Assembly: GCF_033568475.1 (NCBI RefSeq)
Contig: NC_133120.1
Span: 169,415,991-169,479,990, forward strand
Direction: 5' to 3'
Source: Henckelia pumila
Taxonomy: Eukaryota; Streptophyta; Magnoliopsida; Lamiales; Gesneriaceae
DNA: 64,000 nucleotides
Of the stretch, positions 36,227 to 46,930 are shown piece by piece (positions within the stretch are counted from its first letter, which is position 1; each line of letters opens with the position of its first letter). The translations under genes were made by a program, and so were the position numbers. The notes beneath the pieces were generated by a model. The model saw only the letters and a program-made list of their open reading frames with translations. It did not search any database and was not told where the DNA came from.

Positions 36227-36907
36227 TAAATTTGAATTGCCACAGCATGTTATCCAATAAATTAATTTTGAATTAAATGTTATTGGATAAGGATGATCGA
36301 TTGCCATGACCAATTTTGTAGGTGTATGTTAGGAATTTACATTTTGTCTTTATTATTGTTGGTTTTATTAATGGGCCTGGTTTATGGCCCGATATGAATG
36401 TCATATGTAATAAAAGTGGGCTTGGTTTATAGCCCGTTCCCACCCCCTAAAAATGTATCCCCTACTTGTCATTGTTATTTATTGTAAATACATTAGATTT
36501 AGTGGGAGATCAAGATTTGAAGATGGTGGGCCCAGCAGACAATGAAGACTGAAGAAATGTAAATTGGAAGCATATGTAATAGGATTGCATTTGCATACTG
36601 CATATTACCTAGGATTGGACTAAGACCCGTGATTGGCAACCACGGGTCAATTAGAAATGGAATCGATCATCCTATATAATATGTGATATTATGATTGTAT
36701 GCATGTTTAGACATAAATTGCGTGAATCCGGCAATGCATGCAATAAATTAAATATGATGAGACAAATATTTTTATAAATAAAATCCCTCATTTTAAATAT
36801 GATTTAAAATTTATATCAAGATAAATAAAGGAAATTTAAATATTGTTTAAATGTTCCTACCTTCCATCAACGGTCAATGTATGTGATGCTACCCGCGGAT
36901 ACGGTCC

Positions 36908-37188
36908 GGCTCATATTATTGGGGGGGCCCGTCCGTCGGAAAGCTGTACATTGGATCGACAAATGTTGTAAGTTGGGTGGAACTCCCATGGGATCGGCTC
37001 ATATTATTGGGGGATCCACATGGCGACCGTCCATCACAACTTAATATTGATGGGTCATCTTGACATGTCACTTTAAACGGCGTCATATTATTGGGCCCTT
37101 ATTGGACATGAGGTAAATACATGGGGGTTGCTTTGGAAGCAATTGGGCTCTACCTTTTGAGAATTATGGTTGGCTGATATTATTCGGG
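36908..37188 (+). repeat. Four spaced copies of GGCTCATATTATTGGG in copia leader
   Basis: Copies or variants at 36908, 36996, 37079 and 37172, i.e. a period of 83-93 bp, ending ~190 bp before the gag ATG. The sequence between them is much less conserved. Confidence 0.8.
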
Positions 37189-37377
37189 ACCATAAGTTTG
37201 TCAATTGGACTTCATGTTCTCACTAAGGAAAAAGTTTCCCGTTTTCACTAGAGGGTGGTGAAATCGTTAAAATAGTGGGAGTGAGATTCATAAAATTAAA
37301 TTCGCCTATTTTATGTCTTAGTAAATTGTTAAACAATCATTGATATATGTCTGTTTTCCTTTTCAGTATTTCATACA

Positions 37378-38952
37378 ATGAATTCGCGAAATCCTTTATT
37401 CTCGATCCTCGAACAAAACAAGCTGACTGGCGCCAACTATACGGAATGGTTCCGGAAGTTGAAGATTGTCTTAACTTCGGAGAAAATGCTCTACGTGTTA
37501 GAGAAAGCACCTCCGAAGGAAGCACCAGCTGACATAAGTCCGGAGGAATTGGCCAAACTTGATGCATGGTGTGACCATGACATCAAGACCAAATGCTATA
37601 TGCAAGCCTCGATGTCTGATGAACTCCAGAGGCGATTTGAGGACACGGTGAATGCTGCTGACATTCACACGCAACTCAAGGAACTTTTTGGGGCTCAGTC
37701 GAGGGCTGAAAGGTTCTCTACTGTTAAGGAGTTGATGACGTGCCGCATGCGTGAAGGGACTTCGGTCCGTGATCATGGGGTACGAGTGATTTGGCTCATA
37801 CAGAAGTTGGCGACCCTAGATTTGGTGTTGGAGCATGAACTCAATGTGGATTTATTGCTTCTGTCTCTTCCTTCTTCATTTGATGGATTTGTGATAAATT
37901 TTAATATGAACAAGATAGAGGCCACCCTTGAAGAGATGGTCAATATGCTCGTTACATATGAATCCACACTTAATAAGGATAAGCCAGCTTTCTTGGTGGG
38001 CTCCTCATCTTCTGCTAAGAAGGGGCCAAGTATGAAGGGCAAGAAACGTTCTGCCCCACCCAAGAAAGTGGAACCCGAGAAGAAGCAAAAGACAAAGGCT
38101 TCAAACAATGGAAAATCCAAGGATGTTTGCCATTACTGCAAGAAGCCGGGTCATTGGAAGCGCAACTGCAAGGAGTATCTTGAGCAGTTAGGAACTGCAA
38201 AGGGTATGTTCTATATTGAAATAAACATGTCACTTAATACAACTTCTTGGGTATTGGATACCGGATTTGGATCTCACATTTGCAATGATTTGCAGGTGAT
38301 GACAAGAAGTCGCAGGCTTAGAATGGGTGAGACCCAGCTGAGGCTCGGGAATGGTTCCAGAGTTGAAGCTACGGCCATTGGAGATGTTTGTTTGATTTTG
38401 CAGAATGGTTTTAAATTATTGTTGAGAGATGTTTTATTTGTGCCAGATTTAATTAAAAACATTATTTCTATTTCTATGCTTGATAGAGATGGTTATTCTT
38501 GCAATTTTGTGAATGGGATTTGCAATATTTACAAGAATGAATGTTTAATTGGAAATGGACAACTTGAAAACGATCTATACAATTTAAAACTAAAAGACGT
38601 TCCAGTGAATTGTATTGACAAACCGGCGACAACAAACAAAAGGAAAATCGATAGTCAAAACCCGGCAAACCTTTGGCACGCTAGACTAGGTCATATTTCC
38701 TCAAGGAGGATGAACAAGCTAGTGGGAGAGGGCATGTTTGATATGTCTGATATTAACTCTCTACCTACTTGTGAATCCTGCCTAAAAGGAAAAATGACTA
38801 AATCTCCTTTTAAGGGGAAACCTGAGCGTAGTCAGAATCTGTTGGATTTGATCCATACAGATGTTTGTGGACCATTTAGAGTAGGGACTCAACATGGCCA
38901 CACCTACTTACCTTTACTGATGATTATTCAAGGTATGGATATTTATATTTAA
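37378..38952 (+). CDS. copia gag, protease and start of integrase (frameshifted polyprotein, part 1)
   Basis: 524 codons from ATG 37378 (MNSRNPLFSILEQNKLTG). Residues ~1-200 are Gag (UBN2-type); a CCHC zinc knuckle CHYCKKPGHWKRNC is at ~250-263, protease WVLDTGFGSHICND at ~291, and the GAG-pre-integrase HHCC (HARLGH ... CESC) at ~440-480. The integrase core opens at LLDLIHTDVCGPF. The frame is then lost near 38912: from there the integrase core continues in the frame of the next ORF. The protease has Phe where Ala or Ser is usual after DTG. Plant copia elements use one continuous ORF, so this is a mutation of this copy rather than a programmed shift (inference). Confidence 0.92.
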   Translation: MNSRNPLFSILEQNKLTGANYTEWFRKLKIVLTSEKMLYVLEKAPPKEAPADISPEELAKLDAWCDHDIKTKCYMQASMSDELQRRFEDTVNAADIHTQLKELFGAQSRAERFSTVKELMTCRMREGTSVRDHGVRVIWLIQKLATLDLVLEHELNVDLLLLSLPSSFDGFVINFNMNKIEATLEEMVNMLVTYESTLNKDKPAFLVGSSSSAKKGPSMKGKKRSAPPKKVEPEKKQKTKASNNGKSKDVCHYCKKPGHWKRNCKEYLEQLGTAKGMFYIEINMSLNTTSWVLDTGFGSHICNDLQVMTRSRRLRMGETQLRLGNGSRVEATAIGDVCLILQNGFKLLLRDVLFVPDLIKNIISISMLDRDGYSCNFVNGICNIYKNECLIGNGQLENDLYNLKLKDVPVNCIDKPATTNKRKIDSQNPANLWHARLGHISSRRMNKLVGEGMFDMSDINSLPTCESCLKGKMTKSPFKGKPERSQNLLDLIHTDVCGPFRVGTQHGHTYLPLLMIIQGMDIYI

Positions 38953-41288
38953 TGAAATATAAGTCTGAAGCATTTGAAAAGTTCAAAGAATTCAAGGCTG
39001 AAGTAGAAAACAAGCTAGGTAAAAGTATTAAAGCACTTCGATCGGATCGAGGTGGAGAATACTTGAGTACCGAGTTTTTGGACTATCTGAAAGAGAATGG
39101 GATTCTCTCTCAGTGGACTCCTCCTATGACACCACAGCTTAATGGTGTATCGGAGCGTCGTAATCGAACTTTGTTGGACATGGTTCGATCTATGATGAGC
39201 TTCACTGAGCTTCCACCTTCGTTTTGGGGCTATGCGCTTGAAACGGCGGTATTATTGTTGAACAACGTCCACACTAAAGCAGTGGACAAAACACCATACG
39301 AGTTATGGAATGGCAAAGCTCCTAAGTATTCGTACTTGAGGATTTGGGGATGTCCTGCTTACGTGAAGCGGACAGTGGGAGATAAGTTGGATAGTCGATC
39401 CAGCTTATGTTATTTTGTAGGGTATCCGAAGAATTCAATCGGATATTATTTCTATTATCCTGCTGAAACAAAGGTGTTTGTTTCTAGGAATGCCACCTTC
39501 TTAGAGAAGGAGTTCTTATTGGATAAGAAAGGCGAGATGATGGAACTCGAAGAAGTTCGAGAAGAACCCAAAATACAAAATAACGATCCTACACCTCAGG
39601 AACCATTGTTGGACACGCCTGCACCTAGAAGATCCGAAAGGACTTCTAGACCTCCAGTTCGATATGGTCTTCTTCTTGAAGGGGATCAAGATGAACCCGA
39701 CATTGGATGTGATCCAAGAAACTTCAAGGAAGCAATTTCTGATGCGGATTCGAATTTATGGCTTGAAGCTATGCAGTCAGAATTGGATTCGATGCATACA
39801 AACCAAGTTTGGTCTTTAGTAGATCCTCCCGATGGAATTGTTCCGATAGGGTGTAAATGGATCTACAAAAGAAAGCTTGGGCCTGATGGTAAGGTATTGA
39901 CCTACAAGGCGCGATTGGTGGCTAAAGGTTATACTCAAAGGCAAGGAGTTGACTATGACGAAACCTTTTCACCAGTTGCAATGTTCAAGTCCATAAGAAT
40001 CCTAATTGCCATAGCTGCATGGTATGACTATGAGATATGGCAAATGGATGTGAAGACTGCTTTTCTTAATGGAGACATTAAGGAGGAAATCTATATGAAG
40101 CAGCCTGAGGGGTTCACATCCATGGGAAGCGAGCATAAGGTATGCAAGCTTCAGAGATCAATTTATGGTCTAAAACAAGCATCAAGAAGTTGGAACCAGA
40201 AATTTGATGAAACAATAAAAGATTTTGGTTTCATCAAGAACCCGGAGGAACCGTGCGTGTACAAGAAAGTAGTTAAGGATGCTGTGACATTCTTAGTACT
40301 TTATGTTGATGACATCCTACTCATTGGGAATGATGTAGGGATGTTGCAGTCAACAAAGATATGGTTATCAGGTAGATTTTCGATGAAGGATTTGGGAGAG
40401 GCATCCTACATTCTTGGGATACAGATCTATAGAGATAGGTCTAAGAGAATGATAGGACTCACTCAATCAACCTACATCGATACCATATTGAAACGGTTTT
40501 CAATGGATGGGTCCAAAAGAGGACATCTACCCATGTGTCATGGAGTTTCTCTATCCAAGTCTATGTGTCCCAAGACTGATGAAGAGATAGAGAATATGAC
40601 ACATGTACCATATGCGTCAGCTATAGGTAGTATCATGTATGGGATGATATCTACCAGACCGGATGTAGCATTTGCTCTGAGTGTCACGAGCAGATATCAG
40701 TCTAATCCTGGTCAAATGCATTGGAAAGCCGTGAAGGACATTCTTAAGTACTTGCGAAGGACTAAGAATATGTTCATGGTTTATGAAGGACGAGAACTCA
40801 AATTGGAAGGCTATACCGACTCTAGCTTCCAAAGTGATGTGGATGACTCGAAGTCAACCTCTGGATTTGTGTTCATGCTCAATGGCGGTGCTGTCTCTTG
40901 GAAGAGTTCCAAGCAGGACACCACAGCGGATTCCACCACTGAGGCTGAATACATTGCAGCATCAGCTGCTGCTAAAGAGGCCGTTTGGATGAGGAATTTC
41001 GTCCAAGAGTTGGGCGTCATTCCTGAATTTGTTGGTCCAGTCCCGGTGTACTGCGACAACACGGGTGCCGTTGCTCAAGCAAAGGAACCAAGGTCTCATC
41101 AAAGATCCAAACACGTACTGAGGAAATACCACATAATCCGGGAGATTGTGGAAAGAGGAGACATCATTGTCGAACGAGTGGCCTCTGCAGACAATATCGC
41201 TGATCCGCTTACTAAGCCCTTGCCAGGACCATTGTTTGACAAACATCGCGAAGCAATGGGTCTACGTAGTATGACTAGTTGGCTATAG
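38952..41288 (+). CDS. copia integrase core, RT and RNase H (polyprotein, part 2)
   Basis: 778 codons; the nominal ATG at 38952 overlaps the previous stop as TAATG, but true homology begins upstream in this frame near 38912. Integrase: SDRGGEYLSTEFLDYL and the catalytic Glu in PQLNGVSERRNRTLLD. RT: GCKWIYKRK, KARLVAKGYTQ, QMDVKTAFLNGDI and active site LYVDDILLIGND. RNase H: YTDSSFQSDVDD, STTEAEYIAAS and CDNTGAVAQAKEP, ending at a TAG directly before the polypurine tract. Apart from the upstream frameshift no stop interrupts it, matching the young LTRs. Confidence 0.92.
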   Translation: MKYKSEAFEKFKEFKAEVENKLGKSIKALRSDRGGEYLSTEFLDYLKENGILSQWTPPMTPQLNGVSERRNRTLLDMVRSMMSFTELPPSFWGYALETAVLLLNNVHTKAVDKTPYELWNGKAPKYSYLRIWGCPAYVKRTVGDKLDSRSSLCYFVGYPKNSIGYYFYYPAETKVFVSRNATFLEKEFLLDKKGEMMELEEVREEPKIQNNDPTPQEPLLDTPAPRRSERTSRPPVRYGLLLEGDQDEPDIGCDPRNFKEAISDADSNLWLEAMQSELDSMHTNQVWSLVDPPDGIVPIGCKWIYKRKLGPDGKVLTYKARLVAKGYTQRQGVDYDETFSPVAMFKSIRILIAIAAWYDYEIWQMDVKTAFLNGDIKEEIYMKQPEGFTSMGSEHKVCKLQRSIYGLKQASRSWNQKFDETIKDFGFIKNPEEPCVYKKVVKDAVTFLVLYVDDILLIGNDVGMLQSTKIWLSGRFSMKDLGEASYILGIQIYRDRSKRMIGLTQSTYIDTILKRFSMDGSKRGHLPMCHGVSLSKSMCPKTDEEIENMTHVPYASAIGSIMYGMISTRPDVAFALSVTSRYQSNPGQMHWKAVKDILKYLRRTKNMFMVYEGRELKLEGYTDSSFQSDVDDSKSTSGFVFMLNGGAVSWKSSKQDTTADSTTEAEYIAASAAAKEAVWMRNFVQELGVIPEFVGPVPVYCDNTGAVAQAKEPRSHQRSKHVLRKYHIIREIVERGDIIVERVASADNIADPLTKPLPGPLFDKHREAMGLRSMTSWL

Positions 41289-41289
41289 G

Positions 41290-41302
41290 GCAAGTGGGAG
41301 AT
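41290..41302 (+). other. Polypurine tract of young copia element
   Basis: GCAAGTGGGAGAT abuts the 3' LTR start; it primes plus-strand DNA synthesis in LTR elements. Confidence 0.85.
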
Positions 41303-43165
41303 TGTAAGAGTGGGTGCCCAGTGAGCCAACTGTGTGGCTATGGGCTTTGATGACTCTTTGTATAAACAATCTTTTGTTTAATATTATTTACACTTTTATG
41401 GCAATGACTTTATATTACTTCATATTGTTATATTGTGATATACTATTGTTGTTTTGATAAAGACCTTGAATATACTATAGTGTATGTAAGATGTGGTAGA
41501 ACATGGAGATGTCTATCATGAAATACATCTTATAGTCACTGTATGTTCTAAAACCGTTCCTAGTCGATTGAGCCGTCCGATAATAAGGATAAGGATCGCT
41601 CGAGTTTGAGACTAGCATTTGCGATGCGGAGTACCACGTTTCATTGGTAAGGAACATGGAGATGTTCGAAGCATGCAAATGGATATTCATAGGATGAATA
41701 ATCGAACTACCCTATCCGGACTTTCCAAGTGGTTATCACTTATCGAGTGGATTAAGTCCGCGGTTTTGGTTGTACACCATTAGTCCTTACGACTTGAAAC
41801 ATCATGGAGACTCTATATGCTAGTGCTGTGCTTTGACTCGTTTACCGACTCTATGGGGGTCATCAGGTGTCGAGATTGGGTACAGTTACGACACATATAG
41901 GAGTCAATGCATTGTTGTCAAGGATTCACCACATACTTGCGAGTGTGGATATCCTATGCGATCTGAGGAGATATTAGTGTGATAAATCTCTGGCCAGAGT
42001 AATTGATGTGATTTAAGAAATGGTTTCTTAGTAGCACATGCGATGTCACTAATTTGATCTTCAAGATGTATTGCATAGTTATCGAATCTTGAGCGACTCT
42101 CGATATACCAATGGTGGTTGATTCGATCGGGATATATGGATGAAGGGACCGTACTGTACGCTAACCAAAATCTACTGGTTCTTGTAGGCACTATCAGTGA
42201 TACCTAGGGAATCATGGGGCGATGTTGCTAGGCGCTTTACCATGATTCGTTGGGCAAGTCGGAAAGTGTTGTTCCGAGTCACAAGGAGTTGTGAGCCCAC
42301 GGCTAGCTGTATCCCTGAACCATTGAGGGTCACACAGTGTAATGGAGTTTTAATCCCCGTTGAGATAGTTAAATTTAAAGAGTTAAATTTAATGAACTAA
42401 GGAGTTGGACTTCTTAAATAAGAGTAAGGGAGTAGGATTTCCTAAAATGACATAGGGATGGACATTTTTGGAAACCACTGAATTCGGATTCAGGAAAATT
42501 TATTTTGACTTTAAAATGTGCAGAAATGGTTTCTGTGCACATTGGTGAAATCAGTTCATCAATCGGAGTCACGATGAATTTTATATTAATTTCTGAACGA
42601 GCGGGCTTTGCTTGTCGGGCCCCAGCTTATGACTAATGGGCCCTAAGGTGTTAGTGGCCTGCATTATAAATAAGTTATTTCAGTACAGAAATTACGCACA
42701 ACAGGTCATAATTTTTGAGACAGAGCAAAAATCGAAACCCTTCTCTCTCAAAGAATTTTCGGCCGTCCCCTTCCTGCTCTGCCCGAGAAATTCCGGTCTG
42801 TGATTTTTAATTGCAGTCAGGAATAACGAATCAGATTCGTTTAATCTCTTCGCAGAAAACTTCTGATAGATTTTCTAGTGCAATCTATCAGAGGGATTTA
42901 AACCTCTGTTCGTGGACTTGATTGAAGGAGTTCATCGGTTCCAGGGAGAGACAACAAGAGCAGATCAAATCTGTTGGTGTCCATTAATCTCGTTGCGAGA
43001 TTGGAGGTAAAATTTAATAACTGTTATTTAAATTTTACACACACAATAATTTAATCGTTGAACGGTTGATACCCACACTATGGAATTGTTCCATAACAAA
43101 ATTTTTAAACTTCCGCTGCACCGGGTATCAATCGTGATTGATCTGACCGCCAGCGTTTTTCAACA
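41303..43165 (+). repeat. 3' LTR of young copia element
   Basis: 1,863 bp, same ends as 33565-35427; two differences seen by eye. Confidence 0.95.
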
Positions 43166-43431
43166 ATTTACCATAATTTACTATAATATATTTTTTCCGA
43201 GATGTTGAGAACTGAGAAGTTTTTACAATCATTTCGACCTAAGATCTATCTTAAACTTGAAACTATGTGCAGTAGTGTGTGCTTAAGATAAATTATGTGC
43301 CAAAATAAAATAACAGAATTTTTTTTTGTCAATTTACGTGAAAAATATATAAACGATACTAGTTTGTTTGTTTATTTGATATGGATATATATAGTTTTAG
43401 AAGATTCAAAACGATGGGAGAAGATTTGCAG

Positions 43432-43842
43432 GTATATCATAATGTGTTCCTAGACGAGTAACTCTTAAATGTTTGGTGTCCATTGATAGAAGAACAAAAT
43501 GTCTTCCTCACCAAGTGTTTGGAAGCAAAAAATCCAGAGTTGCTCTATCAAAAAGCACTTGTAAGTTTCTTACCAACTTGAATAATATGGTTCTAATGAT
43601 CGTTAATTAGTAACTTTAAATTTTGTTGATTCAGCATGATTAATTCAATGGATCGGATTTTGAATCGGCTTGCACACAACCATCGAAAGCAGTGCATTCA
43701 GGACACTTCGGGATGTTGTACGCCACGGGAATCATATTCATTTTGAATGGTGATGAGAATTTAAAGAGATAAGGTATGAACTATTTCATACTATGTAAAA
43801 TTTGGCTGAGATGAATTTGTATAGAAAAAAAAACAAAACAAA
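43432..43842 (+). pseudogene. F-box-protein gene fragment in Harbinger unit 1
   Basis: Two exon-like pieces, 43432-43560 and 43635-43842, are separated by a 74-bp GT-AG intron and homologous to the better preserved copy in unit 2. In-frame stops (TAA after DE near 43459; TAA in exon 2 near 43641) disable it. See the unit 2 copy for the protein match. Confidence 0.6.
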
Positions 43843-44625
43843 TTTTGAGTAGAATATGGGTGAAAAATTTTATTTTGAACCAATTACGCATATCTTGCGA
43901 AACCCAACACCAAAACCATTGGAGATCTGGATGGAGAGATATGCACAATATATTGAAGTGTCCTGCTTGCTGTGCAGATAGAGAATTTTGCTACTTGAGA
44001 TGACATAGAACTTAGACATTTCTTTATTTTTTCAATGAAATGAAGTGAAATGTCTTAAATAGTGGTAACCGTGGATGCTTATATTATGACTTTGTTAGGG
44101 CACTCACAATGGGTGTTAAATGGGTGTTAATAACACCAATTTAACACTCATTCCCCATTATTCTTCATTATGAGTGGACGTTATTAATGCCCACTCATAA
44201 GATAGAGAGATGGACGTTCAGAGTATTGAACGTCTCTCTCTTTCTTTTTTATTTTTTGTGTACGCGCCTCTGGAAGCGTCGTGGAGCGCTCACGAGGGGC
44301 CCATGCGTCTGCAGACTTGTTTTTTTTTAATTTTTTTAATGGAATTATTTTATGATTTGGGTACAAGTTTTCTCCCAACGTATTGATTTTGTATTTTTAT
44401 TATATTTTTAATTACAATTTAATTTTTTTTATTAAATTTGAATTAAATAAAATATTTAAAAAATTTGTAATGGCTAGTTAACGACTAGTTTGAAATCCCA
44501 TTTATAAATACTTATCAATGTGTACACATAATTTCATTTCAACTCACTACACTCTCCAATTCTACTCTTTATATTCTCTCCATCTAATTTTTTTTAAGTT
44601 CCTACAATCTTATTTTCTATCCAAA

Positions 44626-45502
44626 ATGAATGAAATATGAGGGCATTTATTACAAATTTATTGAATTCTACACACAATCCGCAAGAAAATTCATCTTCTC
44701 AAAATCCACAAATTCCACCAAATCATCAATATCCACATTCATTTCCAAATATGTAGTTTCCTCCACAAAATGTTCAAAATTTCCAAGGTTTTGAAAATTT
44801 TATGAATCGTCCGAATTATGCCCCCGAGGTCCTCATCAACCGCTTCCAGCCGAATATTGGCAAAACATGAGTCATCCAAATTTCACGCCGTCGGTTGTCC
44901 AAGGCTATGGTACCCCACACACAACTGGTATGAATTTTCCATCTCCAATGCCGAATGAACATGCAAATCCGAATTTTGTCCCGGAGACTCAACTTTTCTA
45001 TCATGAATCCCCAATCAAGGTGGTCAATTTAGAAAAAATAGTTTCAAATGCTGAGGGTACAAGAAAGCGTTCAACTTGGACAAAGGTTGAATACAAGATG
45101 TTGGCAAAAAGTTTTGTCACAATCAGCGATGATCCAATAATCGAAAATGATCAGAAGGCGGATGCTTTTTGGGGAGTTGTTGTCACCTACTACAATGAGA
45201 ATCGTCCTTCAGGTTCAAACAACATAAGGGAAAATGTTATACGATCACATTGGCATAACACAATCCAAAATAAGGTAAATCGATTCAATGCAAATTACAA
45301 TAGTATTTACAGTTCATATCGCAGTGATCACAGTGACGAAGATATATTGAGGTTTGCGTACAAAAAATGTCACGACGAAAACAATGGCGTTGCATTCAAT
45401 CTCGAGCATGTGTGGAGAATTGTCAAAGATCATCCAATGTTTACTCCACAATCCAATGCTCACTTTGTGGCCACAAAGAAGACGAGGACCACGGAGTCTT
45501 AA
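44626..45502 (+). pseudogene. Harbinger ORF1 (Myb/SANT-like), unit 2
   Basis: The start region (ATG 44626) goes out of frame after a few codons. From 44867 an open stretch of ~211 codons holds the conserved core: GTRKRSTWTKVEYKMLAKSF, NDQKADAFWGVVVTYYNENR, RSHWHNTIQNKVNRFNANYN, YRSDHSDEDILRFAYKKC and ENNGVAFNLEHVWRIVKDHP, ending KKTRTTES at 45502. The C-terminal coiled region of full NAM-associated ORF1 proteins (present at 59275-59633) is missing; unrelated DNA follows. Better preserved than unit 1 but truncated. Confidence 0.8.
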
Positions 45503-46235
45503 GCAAGCAACACATCCTCCAACCAAAATGTGAGTATAGACATAACAACCACGACTGTGAAATCTTCAATCTTCTTCTTCAATTCAGAGCTCTTGAATTC
45601 TCGTTAATGCATCTCTGAATTTTCTACGTGAAATTTCTCTTCTTTTTATTTTTTGTATCTGTTATATTCTCTCTGTATCGCACCTTTATCTACGCCTGCT
45701 TCTTTGTAAGCGTGAATACATAATTAGATAAGAGATAATATCTTCTACTATAATTAAATCTATCAACCTTATTTTAAATCTAGAAATATTATATTATCTC
45801 AATTCAATTCAAAACAATTTCTAACTAGTTTAAAATATTACAAACACATAAATAGGAAAAACAATCTTAACTATCAATCCTAGAAAAGTAAAAGACTAAA
45901 ATAAATCTTTAACATGGAAAGATATCAACGAATAATTATTCTTTTCAAAAATATATTTGCACACAACATTTACCACAATTTACTATAATATATATTTTTT
46001 TCTGAGATGTTGAGAACTGAGAAGTTTGTTACAATCAGTTCGACCTAAGATCTATCTCAAACTTGAAACTATGTGTAGTAGTGTGTACTTAAGATAAATT
46101 ATGTGCCAAAATAAAATAATAGAAATTTTTTTGTTAATTTATGTGAAAAATATATAAACGATACTAGATTGTTTGTTTATTTGATATGTATATATATAGT
46201 TTTAGAAGATTCAAATGATTGGAGAAGATTTGCAG

Positions 46236-46644
46236 GTATATAATAATGTGTCCCTAGACGAGTCACTCTTAAATGTTTGGTATCCATTGATAGAAGAACA
46301 AAATTTCTTCCTCACCAAGTGTTTGAAAGCAAAAAATCCAGAATTGCTCTATCAAAAAGCACTTGTAAGTTTCTTACCAACTTGGATAATATGGTTCTAA
46401 TGATCATTAATTAGTAACTTTAAATTTGTTGATTCAGCATGATTACTTTAATGGATCGAATTTTGAATCGACTTGCACACAACTATCGAAAGCAGTGCAT
46501 TTAGGTCACTTTGGTTTGTTGTACGCCACGAAAATCATATTCATTTGGAATGGTGATGAGAATTTAAAGAGAGAAGGTATGAAACTATTCAATAATATGC
46601 AAAATTTGGCTGAGATGAATTTGTATAAAAAAAACAAATTTTGA
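46236..46644 (+). pseudogene. F-box-protein (At1g67623/At2g35280-like) C-terminal gene fragment
   Basis: Exon-like pieces 46236-46364 and 46438-46644 are joined by a GT-AG intron (CTT/GTAAGT, GATTCAG/CATGAT). The joined reading gives FFLTKCLKAKNPELLYQKAL followed by HDYFNGSNF and LSKAVHLGHFGLLYATKIIF. This is the pattern of the region after the F-box in plant F-box proteins of the At1g67623 group (CxExGNPEAL..., AA..GH..A.Y). The F-box itself is absent. Position inside a Harbinger-derived unit suggests a captured host gene fragment. Recognition is by motif pattern only. Confidence 0.6.
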
Positions 46645-46895
46645 GTAGAATATGGGTGAAAAATTCCATTTTGAACCAACCACGTTTATTTTGCAAAACC
46701 CAACACCAAAACCATTGGAGATCTGGATGGAGAAATATGAACGATATATTGAAGTGTCCCGCTTGCTGTGCAGATAGAAAATTTTGCTACTTGAGTGGAA
46801 TGTCATAGAACATAGTCATTTCTTTATTTTTCATAAAATGAAGTGAAATGTCTTAAATAGTGGTAAGCGTGGATGCTTATATTATGATTTTGTTA

Positions 46896-46930
46896 GGGTA
46901 CCCAAAATGGGTGTTAAATGCACTCATTTA
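46896..46930 (+). mobile_element. Terminus of a third Harbinger unit, truncated
   Basis: GGGTACCCAAAATGGGTG matches the first bases of units 1 and 2, then loses ~25 bp and runs into the CACTA terminus at 46931. Confidence 0.65.

Larger units (their letters stand above)
33565..43165 (+). mobile_element. Young full-length Ty1/copia retrotransposon (9,601 bp)
   Basis: Two 1,863-bp LTRs (33565-35427, 41303-43165) start TGTAAGAGTGGG and end GTTTTTCAACA. By eye they differ at only two bases (34378 t / 42116 g; 35180 c / 42918 t). The target duplication is ATTTA at 33560-33564 and 43166-43170, and the sister tandem unit keeps the empty site AACATTTACCA near 45965. The element has a primer-binding site, a ~1.95-kb leader with a striking hairpin array, gag-pol and a polypurine tract. 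Long LTRs and pol sequence suggest the Tork/Angela/TAR group (inference). One frameshift in integrase makes this copy non-autonomous. Confidence 0.95.
31669..44097 (+). mobile_element. Harbinger-derived tandem unit 1 (split by young copia element)
   Basis: Begins GGGCACCCACAATGG, a PIF/Harbinger-style terminus. After removing 33565-43165 and one ATTTA, the unit is about 2.8 kb and matches unit 2 (44098-46895) along its length. Contents in order: subterminal palindromes, ORF1 (Myb/SANT-like), non-coding DNA, then an F-box-protein gene fragment (43432-43842). No transposase and no matching right terminal repeat were found. Confidence 0.75.
44098..46895 (+). mobile_element. Harbinger-derived tandem unit 2
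   Basis: Starts GGGCACTCACAATGG and repeats unit 1 with point and small indel differences: subterminal palindrome GGTGTTAATAACACC, ORF1, a region with the intact equivalent of the copia target (near 45965), and the F-box fragment. It ends where a third copy's terminus begins (GGGTACCCAAAATGG, 46896). Confidence 0.75.

Noticed and set aside
36908-37188. CRISPR-like spaced repeats
   Set aside because: Four imperfect motifs in the leader of a eukaryotic retrotransposon; spacers are not unique inserts and no cas genes could be expected.
38912-38952. Programmed frameshift between the two copia ORFs
   Set aside because: Plant copia elements have one ORF, and no slippery heptamer or downstream structure was evident; a simple indel is more likely.
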